A DNA stretch of 64,000 bases from Pseudoips prasinana (taxonomy: Eukaryota > Arthropoda > Insecta > Lepidoptera > Nolidae). The stretch is taken from assembly GCA_951640165.1 (NCBI GenBank), contig OX621255.1:9362001-9426000 (forward strand), written 5' to 3'. A program made the translations under genes and the position numbers. Every line of letters starts with the position of its first letter. Position 1 is the first letter of the stretch. This document shows, piece by piece, positions 41,831-54,600 of this stretch. Under the pieces are notes generated by a model. It was not told where the DNA came from. It searched no databases and saw only the letters and a program-made list of their open reading frames with translations.

Positions 41831-43716
41831 GTGGACTAGGTAGGTGGTACGCTTGCGGACTATAGAAGGGTACATTGGCCTGCAAAGAAAAACGCATTAC
41901 TAACCTATAATTTACCAAGTTTGTTTAAGGACATCCCTTTCTCTCGCAGGGTTACTAGTACGGGCGTTGCCTTTGTAGTTAACAGGTAAAGCGAATTTCG
42001 TATGTAGAATGTCATCATCATATCAGCCAAAAAACGTCCACTGCTGGACAAAGGCATCACCCCAAAAATCTCCATAGCTGCCGAACTTGCGCAGTTCCAT
42101 TTTTGTTAGGTTGAAAAGATATCTAAACCAAAGAGCATGAAATATTTACAAGGTATAAGATGAATCGTGAACGTAAATATGAAACTGAATGATCTATTTA
42201 CATAATAAAAAAAAATACTCTTTTAATCCCAAAAATTTTGTATGGGTATGCAAAAAGATTTTCTATAATTTATATAGAAGGTTGTGCTTGTTCAGTTTCC
42301 TCCAATATTTATGGTACACCTTCTATATAGGTAAAACTCTTTAGTTTAGCTCTTTACTTTTTTTTATTTAATTTATTTACCAAACACAAAAGGATACATA
42401 TTATAAATAGAAACAATAATAGTATAGTAACACTAAGACTAAACTAAACTCTTTTTAGATTTTATGCAAATGATGAATGAAATGATTGTATTAGCATATA
42501 TTTATTTTTTTAGCTTTTTAAAAAGACAACGCCCGCATTAGAGAATTTAATCCCTGTGTCGCGGGGTACTTTACAAACATATAATAGACGGACACAAATT
42601 ACATCCAGATATATTCATGCAAATATATGGCAGACTTCATTGTTTCTGGAAAATCATTAATCTTGGTACATGTATCTTAAAGTTTTACTAGTTCTAAACG
42701 AAATGAGGTTAGTTTGTACCTATTTTTATGTATTGTGATCGGGTTTCATTGTGGGCCATCAATTTAAGTCCGCAATCGTACCTTTTGGTTGAAGTTGAGA
42801 GCGTGTGGCCAAATGAGTTGTTGGTGTAAGAATAAATTATATTTTACTGTCCAATATTATACATAGTGTTAGCTATAATCTGTTTTCCTTATTTATAAAT
42901 ATAACTAGCTGTGCCCCGCGGTGTTACCCGCGTTAAATTTTATAAATGTTCTTTGCTATAAACCTCGCGGAGCCCGAGACCTTTCCAACGAATGCCAAAC
43001 CGTGGAAATCGGTTCGTGCGTTCTGGAGTTATAGCGTCAGGAAGGAAAACCCGACTTATTTTTATATAGTAGAAGACTAAATATGATTTATAGTTTAATA
43101 GCACTTTTGGAATTCAAAGTGTACCTACCTACCTAAACCTTACCTATCTAAACTCTAATCATTTTTTTTTTTTTTTTTTTTAAAGACAACGCCCGCATTA
43201 GAGAATTTAATTACATTAAATTAATCATCAGGCGCAAATCGAACGTGTTCCATCTACTGTTCCATGGTTTGTTCGTAGCTTACTAGCTAGAGCGACTAGC
43301 TAGTAAGCTACGAACAATATACATAAGCACATCTCATTTACTGGTTTCCTTTCAAACACCCTTACAGAGAATGTACATGTCATCTATCCGCTTTATTCTA
43401 AAAACTACCTCCAACCTCAGAAGGTTAAACGGGAACTCGTAAATTTGATCTGCCAATAGGGACCGTTCATAGCTGAAACGCTTGAGTTCCTTACATGGAT
43501 TTTATTAGAAATAGAAGCTTCTATTTTCTACGGACGATTAAGTTTGACTTAAGATTTTAAGTTAAGATTAAATTGTTTAAATATTATTCTCTTGTTATGT
43601 TTGTTTAGGTGTTTCGGTCATATAAACGGGTGTACCTCTTTATCAATGTGTATGCCTCTTTATCAAAACGAGTTATCTTAGTTTATCTTTTGTTCAACCG
43701 AAGATCATCCGAAGAC
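41831..43716. other. Gos28 3' UTR and repeat-rich intergenic DNA
   Basis: Candidate poly(A) signal AATAAA at 42831. A LINE tail (minus) at 42005-42075, SINE family D tail fragments (minus) at 42520-42600 and 43165-43205, a Helitron-like fragment (minus) at 42905-43075, and a small palindrome at 43274-43312. No other ORF. Confidence 0.55.
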
Positions 43717-43719
43717 TAA

Positions 43720-43959
43720 GGCTGAGATCTATAGAGCGTACTTAGACTTTGCTCAGACTTTACTTAAACAGAAGTTAATGCATGTAACGAAATTACAATT
43801 GGTGTTTTGACTTTGTCTGTCTTAGCTTATGCTAAGCATAATCTTAACGTCAAAAAGTCTATAAATACCAAATCAAAGTATAAGCTTAGCATACACTTAG
43901 CAAAGTTTTACGTAAGTAAAGTTTGAGCAAAGTCTAAGTACGCTCTATAGAACTCAGCC
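43720..43959. mobile_element. 240-bp MITE with TAA target duplication (Harbinger-type target)
   Basis: Inverted ends GGCTGAGATCTATAGAGCG and CGCTCTATAGAACTCAGCC, with TAA at 43717-43719 and 43960-43962. The arms continue through TACTTAGACTTTGCTCA. Its ends differ from those of the Harbinger element at 26232. Confidence 0.8.
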
Positions 43960-44159
43960 TAACTGTATACTCTTTTTCAATCCGTTCGATTGAGGGTTGT
44001 CTGTATTCACGTTGTTTTTTTAAATAAAACTTCTTTACGGACGCTTTACTTGGGGAATAAGTTGGTGAATGCGTTACGAGAGTGTTACATTTACTTTTCA
44101 TATATCTAAGATTTAGCCCGACTGGGGAAGTACCTCCACCTTACCGAAAACATTCCTTA

Positions 44160-44330
44160 ATAATAAAATTAATAACATTAATAACCCTTCGGGTCAGCAA
44201 CACTTGTTTGCTGATTCTTAAAGGCCGGCAACACACCCGCGACTCCTCTGGTGTTGCGAGTGTAGATGAGCGGCGATGATCACTTACCATCAGGTAAACC
44301 GCTTGCTCGTTTGTCGCCCTACATAAAAAT
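44160..44330 (+). repeat. Interspersed repeat shared with 48025-48290 and 52388-52690
   Basis: Shared segments include AAAGGCCGGCAACACACCCG, TGGTGTTGCGAGTGTA and GATCACTTACCATCAGGT. 48025-48290 is in the same orientation, 52388-52690 in the opposite one. It is probably the 3' end of a LINE. Confidence 0.7.
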
Positions 44331-44588
44331 AAAAAATAAGATTGCATGTGAAGAAAGCATGACTTAACGTGATTATAAACAGTACTTCTAATAACTTTCT
44401 TTGACACTTGCATTTCATATATTTTGCACGACAGCGTGACGTAACGTTAGTTCTAGTAATATCACGTGCACTTGGAGTTTAAAAAAACGTAAAAACGATA
44501 TTATATCTCCGTTGCAAATTTGAAATCTCCTATCTGCATAAGTTCAATTTTGTGTACATCAAACACATACCTAGTATGTTTTAATGTA

Positions 44589-44714
44589 CAGACGCCCAGC
44601 ACATCAAGCTACCCAAATCTGTCAAATTTCTTTTATAGATTTCCAACTTTATCACAAATGTATAAGGTTCACTTTCAATTGGGGAAATTTGACAGATTGG
44701 TGTGCTGGCGTCTG
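44589..44714. mobile_element. TA foldback MITE, copy 2
   Basis: Same family as 21757-21891, with a small internal deletion; flanked by TA. Confidence 0.83.
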
Positions 44715-44866
44715 TACAATAGAATGCATACTGTCACTTCGGTTTTTTTATTCAATTGACGCATACTATATTGAAATACTGCGATATTCACTTGGGAAGT
44801 TTTGTTATTCAAAATAACTGTAATATATAAAATCCTCGTTTTTGGCAAAAATGTCGCATAGTAGTA

Positions 44867-47171
44867 GACTACAGGCCCGTGTTAAAAAAATGATGGGTCA
44901 TTTGAACCACCAGATGACCTATGTAGAACGATATAAGAGCATAAAATAATAAGATTCAGCATTATGCCGCCACTTGTAAGCTGTCCAACTGAGTGCAGGT
45001 GAGAATTCAAAAGTACAGATAGAGTTAGTACATTTTGGTCATATATTTTTGTACGGCATTCTTACCATTGATAGATTCATGAAAAATAATATGAAAACGC
45101 TTAGTGGCGTAAAATATTGGTGCGCCAAAAAGTCGAATTTTTTTTTTGATTTTACGATAATTTCCAGGGTGAATTTGGTCATTTGATTTTGTACGGCATC
45201 AGTTTCATACTATTTCAATACTGCTTCTAATCCATTATTCCGTAACGCCGTACAAAAATCATGCGACAAGGGGAAAAAACCGAGGGTTGCAACCCCCTCT
45301 CTTTTCGTGGTCCAGGGGGTGATTTGACACAACATCAAATTAATTTATTTCGAAAGTACTTTATGCATAGATAATATTTTTTTCATATGCCGTACATTTT
45401 CGTTGGTTCAAAGGGGAAAAAAAATAAAAATCAAAAAGATAAAATCCATATAACGAAAAGTAAGGTGAAATTCATCATATTCGATAGGATTTATACGCCG
45501 AAAAGCAGTAATGAAGCTTTCAAAGAGACAACTATGAAATTGGAAGCAACGTCGTTTCTGTCTTGTTACCGGGAGTTAAAACAACATATGAAGAGAAGTA
45601 CCTACATAGCACAGATTTGGTGTAATGCGTACAAACAAATACCGTCGACCTTGTTACCAATAAGATATGGATGGATTCTCGATGACGGTCGGTACGATTT
45701 TGACTGGTTCCACGGCGAGGAATGCCCCAAAAAGTCTGTGACATAACGGCACCGGATGAGGAATCAGGCGAAGAAGATGATGACGTCATAGGTAAATAAA
45801 TAAATCTTAACATCTTTAATCTGTACGTAAGACTTTGATTTTGACAAAAACATATATATGTTTCAGAAAATGATAGAGAAGATAATTCGGACATCGATGA
45901 AGACGTTGATTCTGATAACAACTCAGCGGCTGATTTCGATACTAAATAATTTAAAGAAAAACTCTATGTTTTATTATCATCATCATTATCATTATCATTA
46001 TTATCATCATATCGAAATTTTCTAAAAAAATATTGTTTGATGAAATGAAACAAATCAATTATATATATATATCAATAATGTTCGAAGTATATAGTAAACC
46101 AAAAAGTATACAAAACTGTTGATACTGTGATTGACAGTTTCAATTTTTGGATATAATATACACACCGTTTCAGTTCAGTTAGACGTCATAGTGATTTTAT
46201 CATATTATCAATTGTTCTCTTCAAAAATATGTTAATGCCGTACTGTATCAGATGGCCATAAAGTACCATTAAAATGGTAGCGTCATTTTCATCAGCCTAA
46301 AAGATATGGTCTGCATTAAAATGTACGGCCTCATTTTTTCCTATTTTATTTATGTTAATATTATTTAAAACATGGGATACAATGTAGAAAACTGCTATAT
46401 TTCATTAATCTATGATATTTAAATTTCTGCAATAATTTGCAAAATTTCAATTTTTGTATTTCTCTATAATTTTTTTCAGAACAGTTTCTTTTGAACGGCA
46501 ATACTATATAACAATTGTATTTTACAATATCATCTTAAAAAAAAAGTTCCCGTACAGGATCAAATGATTTTACAGCTTTATAAATCAAGAATACGATGAA
46601 ATTAAGATAATTATTGATATACATTCAAATGAACAATCATTTTTTGACGGCATTATTTTTAATAGTACTTTTAAGTGCTAGATAATGTTTTGGAACCGAA
46701 GCCGTACTTTATCAAATCACCCCCTGGACCACGGAAAGAGAGGGGGTTGCAACCCTCGGTTTTTTCCCCTTGACGCATGATTTTTGTACGGCGTTGCGGA
46801 ATAATGGATTAGAAGCAGGATTGAAATAGTATGAAACTGATGCCGTACAAAATCAAATGACCAAATTCACCCTGGAAATTATCGGAAAATAAAAAAAAAA
46901 ATCCGACTTTTTGGCGCACCAATTTTTACGGCACTACGCGTTTTCATATTATTTTTCATAAATCTATCGATGGTAAGAATGCCGTACAAAAATATATGAC
47001 CAAAATGTACTCACTCTACCTGTACTTTTGAATTCTCACCTGCACTCAGTTGGACAGCTTACAAGTGGCGGCATAATGCTGAATCTTATTATTTTATGCT
47101 CTTATATCGTTCTACATAGGTCATCTGGTGGTTCAAATGACCCATCATTTTTTTAACACGGGCCTGTAGTC
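44867..47171. mobile_element. Transposon with about 460-bp terminal inverted repeats
   Basis: Left TIR 44867-45327 and right TIR 46712-47171 are near-identical complements (tip GACTACAGGCCCGTG, inner border CCAGGGGGTGATTTGA). TA flanks both tips (44865-44866, 47172-47173); a TAG duplication is equally possible. GTACGGC/GCCGTAC recurs in both TIRs and in the interior. The interior carries a two-exon coding remnant and no recognisable transposase, so the copy is probably non-autonomous. Superfamily unknown; the TA target would suit Tc1/mariner-like elements, but the TIRs are unusually long. Confidence 0.85.
45387..45949 (+). pseudogene. Frameshifted coding remnant with acidic tail in the long-TIR element
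   Basis: A 119-codon frame (45387-45746) rich in Lys at its start, then a segment with YIAQIWCNAYKQIP, LPIRYGWILDDG and FDWFHGEECP. It hits a stop, but another frame continues at once with an acidic reading (DITAPDEESGEEDDD), a donor GTAAAT at 45792, an acceptor TTTCAG, and a second acidic exon 45867-45949 ending in TAA. A single-base change in the CCCCAAAAA run near 45727 would explain the break. The IW...P...GW pattern recalls the C-terminal part of uncharacterised insect proteins found near transposons; this is from memory and weak. Function unknown. Confidence 0.5.
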
Positions 47172-47283
47172 TATAGATTTTAAATTTGCAACGACGATAT
47201 AGAATATGTTTTATAGTAATATGAGATTTTAACCTTGGTGCCCCAATAATGTTAGTTTGAATTATACCGGTGGTTTAAATATA

Positions 47284-47418
47284 CAGACGCCAGCACATCC
47301 AGCTACCCCAATCTGTCAAATTTCTTTTATAGATTTTCAACTTTATCACATAAGCATAAGGTTCACTTTCAATTGGAGAAATTTGTCAGATTAGGGTAGC
47401 TTGACGTGCTGGCGTCTG
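47284..47418. mobile_element. TA foldback MITE, copy 3
   Basis: Full-length member of the 21757 family, in the same orientation as the copy at 44589; flanked by TA. Confidence 0.85.
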
Positions 47419-48024
47419 TACATAAAAACAATTGTCATAGTCTAAATAAAAATTCAGACAGTTTCTATTTAAAGGCCAAGTATAAAGTATTTTTTTTTTT
47501 TTCAAAATAACTGCAAATGAAGGCTTGTATTATAGTCTTTTATCCTAGGCCTAACATAATAATAACTATTATTATGTAATATAGATATGTATGTAAATAC
47601 TTTACCGTCGGATGTTATAGTTGTATCGAAATAAATGAATATTTTAACATAATTTTGTTTTCATTTATTCTTCACATTGAACAATAATAATAAAACCTGG
47701 TTGAATTTCGGCTATAACGGCCAGCCTCAATGGAGAGTAGCCATTACACACAATTATTATACTGGACATTCTATTTCCTGGGCTACGGCACACAGAATGT
47801 GGTCAATTACAGGACCAGAAAAATCTCAGTACAATTTTTGTCCCCACCCGGAATTTGAACATAAGACTTACCTAATTATGTGGATAATGCGGATAAAACT
47901 GTCATCTAGGAATGATTTTAAATGCATGTTGGTCCTTGGCTGTGATAAATGCATAGTTTGCATTGGTTCGCCGTATATTTCAAATAATTTTTAAGAGAGG
48001 TAGGGCATAGTGTCCATTCGCTCA

Positions 48025-48290
48025 AAGAGCAGCCCCACTGGGGAAGTACCTACACCTTACAGAAGACATTTCTTAATAATAACATTTATAATTTTAATGT
48101 CGTGTTTCCGAGTGTGAGTAAGGACGCCAGAGCTCATTGGGGTGGGGGGTAAGGGTCAGCAACACTTGTTTGCTGACTTTTAAAGGCAGACAACGCACCC
48201 GCGACACCTTTGGTGTTGCGAGTGTCCATGGGCGGCTGTGATCACTTACTATCAGGTGACCCACTTACTCGTTTGTCGCCCCCTGATATA
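48025..48290 (+). repeat. Interspersed LINE-like 3' repeat
   Basis: Longer copy of the 44160 family, starting near CAGCCCCACTGGGGAAGTAC and ending near CGTTTGTCGCCCCCTGATAT. Confidence 0.7.
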
Positions 48291-49004
48291 AAAAAAAGAA
48301 GTAAACTGTCCTCGTTGGTTAGTAGACTGAGGCAGCGGCAGTATGCGGAGGTTCTTGGACGATTGAATCTTGCAGAATAAAGTGCATTTGCTGCTGAACC
48401 CTGGTCATCAGTCTTCCTTACATTCTCTCTTACACTATATAGGTACATTATACTAATGTGCCGCTATTTAGGCGTGATTGTGTAACAGACTTTTAATGTT
48501 CATGTAAATGTGAAAGAGATTGTAATGTTGAGCCGAGTGTAAATGAAGCTCTGTTTTAAGCGACTGATGTATAGTTCATTCCTGATCGTACCAACTCCTA
48601 CCGAACGGCTGAATCGATCTTCTACAAATTTGACACCGTGCTAGTGACCATACTCTTGAGGATATAGGAATATCTGAACTCATAAAAATCGGACACGCCA
48701 CAGAGGAATAAATACCGAAAAAACAAATGTCTCATTGAAATCAGTGTAAAGTATAGTATCTGCTTAACTATACTCAGTTCAATATTTGCAAGCAGTAGCA
48801 TGCCTTGCAGACCTAGTTGTACCTATTTCATAGCGAAGTGCTGACTGATATTCCGGTCCAGCCACCGACCGCACAATTGTATTCTATTTACGTGTCCTCC
48901 TTGGAAACTGATTGAGCGAGATCTGATACCATTTGAAAGTGCGTTATAAACTTGTGCTTTTGTTAGAGTGGTTTACCGTACTTGGTTCTTATTTTTGGTA
49001 ATAA

Positions 49005-49470
49005 TAGACTGAATGCCTCGTCGGTCGGCGGTAGTGAGTTCAAGCAAAGCGCGGTTGGACCAAAAACTCATTTTGAGATTCCTCTTTAAACAAAGATTTC
49101 TTAGTACTAGTTGGCGGTATTTACACCCTCCATATCAGCTCACACGGCTACATATCAGGCTATATAATTCCAATATAAGCTGACCTCTCATCTTATGGAA
49201 ATCCTATACAACGCAGGATCAGCTAATACTGGAAAGTATAGCTTGATATATAGCCTGTACCATCAGATCATGAGAGTAACATCATCAGCGGTAGATACAT
49301 TTTTAGTACACAAGTGTTTGAGTAAACACAGGGTCATTTAGTATTCCACACCAATAGAGAATGCGCTTGTTTGCGTACGCACTTGTGCACTATAATATAG
49401 CCCGCGCGATTGGCTAGTTTCCATTGAGATTGGCCGCCGTGGCCCAAATTCCACAAGAGGGTCCCCCTTG
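49005..49470 (+). repeat. Decayed SINE family B with an inserted MITE
   Basis: Fragments of head and tail (GGCCGCCGTGGCCCAAATT) separated by a relative of the 23471 MITE at 49141-49256. A palindrome with arm GGTGGCAGAACTACCTA follows at 49489-49541. Confidence 0.6.
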
Positions 49471-49544
49471 GTGGAATTTCGGCTACGGCGGTGGCAGAAC
49501 TACCTACTATTATTATTAATAATACTAGGTAGTTCTACCACCTA

Positions 49545-50930
49545 TCATATCGGTTAAATTAGGAAATAAAGGAAAGTGGAAATGAAAACAACATAATTTG
49601 TGTTGTTAAAACAATATTAATTATTCAATAATACAATAAATAATTAAAATACAGCCTAGTGCAATTTTAGCATAGTAAGATAAGTAACCCTAAGAGGTTC
49701 TCAGCCTCTGATACCAAAAGCGGTTGTAATAATTAATAAATATCTCGGGACAACTCACACACTGTCATCTGCTTCCAAACTAGGTAAAGCCAGTAGCTAT
49801 GACAACCAGATAACAGACCTACCTTATACAGGTTTATTTGTAAAACCAAGAACCTCGCACGACTAGATGGCTAACACTAGTGGTGTCAACTTGTTTTTAC
49901 TAAAAATAAAGTATATTCAGGTCTGTGAAGAATATTAAACAGTATTATAGAAAAATGAAGTGTTTTATTTATTTTGCTTTAAATACATATTTTTAGAACT
50001 TCTCGCACAACTTACTACTTTTACAATCTTAGTGGCTGCGCTGCAATGAGCAGTGAACGCCCTCTGAATAAATAAATGTAAACTTTATTTTGTGTACTTT
50101 ATTTATGTTCTACAGTTAAAAGTATAATTTAGTGAAAAACAGTATAATACTGTTCAAAACAGTATAGTTGGCAACCCTAGCTAACACCGTAAGTAACATC
50201 TTTCTAATCAAAAAAAAAAATAATATTCGGATGACTGAGGACTAGAGAAGTAGGTCAAGTTCAAAGGCGCGATCGCTGCACCTTTCCAGTTACGTACAAG
50301 GCGCGGGCCTTTGCAAGGGTATATTTACGTAATCTTTGTGATGCGCGTAGAGTTACATAACATTCAAGCGGCAAATTAATTTAATACTTATTTATTTACA
50401 AAATAATATCAAAAGTTGTTGCTTATAGTGGCAGCTACCTAGTACTGCGAGGTTGTTGGTGTTTTACAAGTAAACCTGTATATTTATAAATATTCACATA
50501 AATTACACCCAGACACAGAAATAATAATCTTGCTCATCGCACAAAGATTTGTCTTCAACGGGGATCGAACCCGCGTCTTCAGGCTATGCAGTTAGGTTCA
50601 CTAACCTCTATACCCACAGGCCTGTCATTTCTCCTATCATTACACCTCTATATGTAAACTGGCGCCTTCGTCACATGATACTATTGATTTTGCGTGGGGT
50701 TCAAGGCAGTCCATAGTCCGAACCCCCGGTAAAAATATAGGATTGTCATAAGATTCAAATGACTGTGAGTCGGTCTGTATGTAGCTCCCATTCAAATGAA
50801 CCGATTTTATAATCTGAGGGACATATTTAATTATTTATATGTGGTCGAAATATTTCCTTCAGATTCCGGTACAAAAGAATTTCCCATAGAATACAATTTC
50901 CCGACAAATAACGAAGGAATCATACGTAGG
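49545..50930. other. AT-rich intergenic DNA
   Basis: A SINE-like tail near 49740-49830 and a further tRNA-like SINE (minus) around 50510-50630 with GGGGATCGAACCCGCG. No supported gene. Confidence 0.45.
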
Positions 50931-50932
50931 AA

Positions 50933-51066
50933 CAAACGCCAGCACATCAAGCTACCCCAAAATCAAATTTGCCCAATTGAAAGTGAACCTTATGTTCTTG
51001 TGATAAAGTTCAATAACAAATAAAAGAAATTGGACAGATTGGTATAGCTGGATGTGCTGGCGTCTG
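50933..51066. mobile_element. TA foldback MITE, copy 4
   Basis: Diverged at its left end; the right end GATGTGCTGGCGTCTG is intact. Confidence 0.78.
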
Positions 51067-51684
51067 TACATAAAAAAGCAAATTGATAAAACGTGGGAGG
51101 TGTGGGGTATACACATATAAGTATAGATAACAGACTCAAAGTCAAAGAGTTTAAATTCGGATACCCTTCTTTTTATGAAATATACATAGTATATTTCTAA
51201 GCAAACTCACTATTCCATTAATAGCCAGGTCGCGGTGATGTCGGGTATCTACCGCGAATGCTAAAGGTATCATATCATTGTACGTTTCTAAAGAAATGAT
51301 TAGGGAAAACGTATCAATTAGCTTGTATATCGGTATTTTTTTTTTAATCTGCTATTAGTGCCAAGTTCATCTTTTGATTTCCCTATTAACAGATCCATTT
51401 TTATTAGACTTCAAAAGAGTATTATATCAATTCCATTGTAAGTTATGTTTTGTATATTTAATTTGTTTGAATTCCCTGTACATCCTACTAACATTATAAA
51501 TATGAAAGTTTGTGAGCATGGATGTATGGATGTTTGTTACTCTTTCAAGCAAAACTACTGAACGGATTTTCGTCAGAAGAACAAGCTAATTAAGTATTTT
51601 TTTAAAATTGAGAGTGTCTGCCTACTCCCGGGTTCTTCAGCCGTTATTTTCAAAATCCATTTCATCTTACAAAATACACTTCAC

Positions 51685-54600
51685 TTATAAGATATATTCT
51701 TCCACGGCGTGTACAGTGTCTCTGTGTACTTTGAGTGTACCTCGTTGTGTGAACCCTCTCTTGCATATTTCACATTGGTAAGGCCGTTCCCCGGTGTGTG
51801 TTCGAATGTGTTTCTCCAAATCTCCTTTAGTTGAAAACTTTTTCCCACACATGTCCAGTGGGCACAATATATTCTTGTTATGCCATCTTTGATGTACATA
51901 AAACTTTTTCCACACAGTAAATGTCTTGAGACAAACCTGTACAACAAAACAACAGTATTAATTTGTGAAATACGTGTACTTTACAAGCAAATATTGGCAG
52001 CACGTGTGGCGCAGCAGCTAAGACAGTCGCCTCGCTGCTTCGTGTCGCAGGTTCGAGTCCCGCGCCGGACAACTATTTGTGTGACCCATAAATAGCGTGT
52101 TAAACCGCAGATAATGAGGTCTTGGGTTCAATTCTAGGGTCGGTCAAAAAGTGAATTTGGGATTGTTCCGTTAAAAGAAATATGTCAGTTTCAGCCCGGC
52201 TCTGGGAGTTGGCGGTATTACACCCCCGTGCCTCGGAGAGCACGTTAAGCCGTCGGTCCTGTACCTGACTTCTCTCCGGTCGTGTCGCTAGTCATCCCAT
52301 CGGATCATGAGAGATGGAATAGAAAGTGCCCCTGTGTTTGCGCATACACGTGTGCACTATAATACGTCCTTTGCAATTGGTTAGTCTTTTTTTTATATCA
52401 GAGGGCGTCAAACGGGCAAGTGGGTCACCTGATGGTAAGTGATCACCGCCGCCCATGGACACTTGCAATACCAGAGGAGTCGCGGGTGCGTTGCTGGCCT
52501 TTAAAAGTCAGCAAACAAGTGTTGCTGACCCTTCCCCCCACCCCAATGAGCTCTGTCGACCTTACTCACACACGGAAACACGACATTAAAATTATTAATG
52601 TTATTATTAAGCAATGTCTTCTATAAGGTGGAGGTACTTCCCCAGTCGGGCTGCTCTTTGGGCGAATGGACGCTATGCCCTACCTCTCTAAAATTGAGAC
52701 TGTTCGCCGTGGCCGAGATTCGTTCGGGAGGACATTATTTTATTACTAATTTGAAGATATTAGTAATTCAGAATTACATAACGAAGCACACAGTGACAAT
52801 GCCAATTAGTAAAGATAATTGCTATTGAAAGTACATTTTATTGAGGACCTACCTCACATTCATAATCTCCAGCTTCAGCTTTTTCAGCCTTAATTCTTTT
52901 AAGTTTTTGTGAATACTTTTCCTCTATTGTATCTTTTGTCGAAGAACTCTGCAAAGAACAAAAAGTAATGCAATACCTAAAAGTAATAACTAATGCCAAA
53001 TATTTAAAACTAGATCAATGGACATCAACAATATTGACGAAACCATCAAGATATAACCTTTTTATCCTGACATTTACAGCTAGCCTAGGAAGCTATCACT
53101 GCTTCACCGGACAATACAGGTGACTCAAGCCACAGCCTCGGGGACTGGGGTAAATAATACTATATATTAAGTTATGTGCGTCATGGTGCACCCCGTATGG
53201 GGTTCGAACCTCGGCTCAAGGTAACTCATGTGGTGGTTACAAATGCAAAGAGCGTCGTGGTAGACGATGGTGGTCTTGGCGCGTTTGCAGGTGTACCCTT
53301 GGCAATCGCAATATGGTGGTCGTAGTACTCAGAGAGTTCTTGCTACTTGCTACCAGATCCCTTAGAGATATTCCCCCAGGACGACTTTTTAGCCACCCAC
53401 GGGATAGAATGGATTGATGATATTTGTGACCATAACCAGGGGGTTACATAAATGGTCCAGAATCAATTTTTAACGTAGAAGCCGATTGAACGAATCATTT
53501 AGTTACTTTTGACCTTCATCTCGATTAACGTCGATCACGATGACTGGCCAATTAGGCGACAGCCCCCCTGGTAATGGTGACGAATAACATCACCCTATCA
53601 CATCCCGTGTGTGGCAAAGAAGTTGTTCATGAGAGCATATATCAATCATAGAACGAGTTGGAACATAATAACGTCATCTAAGACAAGCTGACAGATCTAA
53701 AAATGTATGTACAGACGCCAGCACATCAAGCTACCCCAATCCAAGTGAACCTTATAATTTTGTGATAATGTTGGAAATCTATAAAAGAAATTTGACAGAT
53801 AGGGGTAGCTGAATGTGCTGGCGTCTGTACATTTCACTGAAACAATATTAGAATGAAAAAAATAATTTACTTAGTGTACAACGGGACCTGCTCCTGTCTT
53901 ACATCAACTAATCGAGATAAGATTTGACATGGTTAAATTAGTTTTTTTCTTAAATATACTTACTACATTAGTAGAACAGTCAAACAAATCCTTTCGTACT
54001 GATATTTTTAAGTCTTGAGCCTCTAATGCATTGTCACTGGATTGTGATGGCCTTGTGTTTGGTTCAATAATGTTTTCATTGCCACTTGAGTATTTTTCCT
54101 TATTACTATTGCCATCTACTTCCAACTTCTTTCTTTTTTTGCTTTTATGGGTATTCTCTGGACATGATTCAGTTTTATTGCTTATTGGATTATCTTCTAT
54201 GGGCTGTAAAAATACAACAAAAATATTGATAGATTAGTTATTTGAAAAATGTTTCGTAGTAAGTAAAAAACAAGTATCTACTTTGTTATTTTCTTATAAA
54301 TTTTTATCCCTTAATGGTATAATAATTACCACCTCCATTTGAATTTTATTGTGTTGCAATAAGAGTTGAACCAATTGATTATGAAAATATGCAGTGACCC
54401 AACTAAATCACGACCCATTACGGGTTAAAGCTAAATTACTACTGAATAGGAACAATATGAATTCATACACTTGAGAAAATGAGTGTAGAGAGAAGTATTA
54501 ATATAACATGATTTATTTCATGATTTATTGATCAATGATTGCTTTAGATCATTTGAAAGGGCAACAAAATTGGGTAATAGTAAATCTTACAAAATGAATG

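Noticed and set aside
45532..45921. Minus-strand 129-codon ORF with Ser-rich stretch
   Set aside because: Antisense of the acidic coding remnant; the Ser and Leu runs arise from GAT/GAA repeats read backwards.
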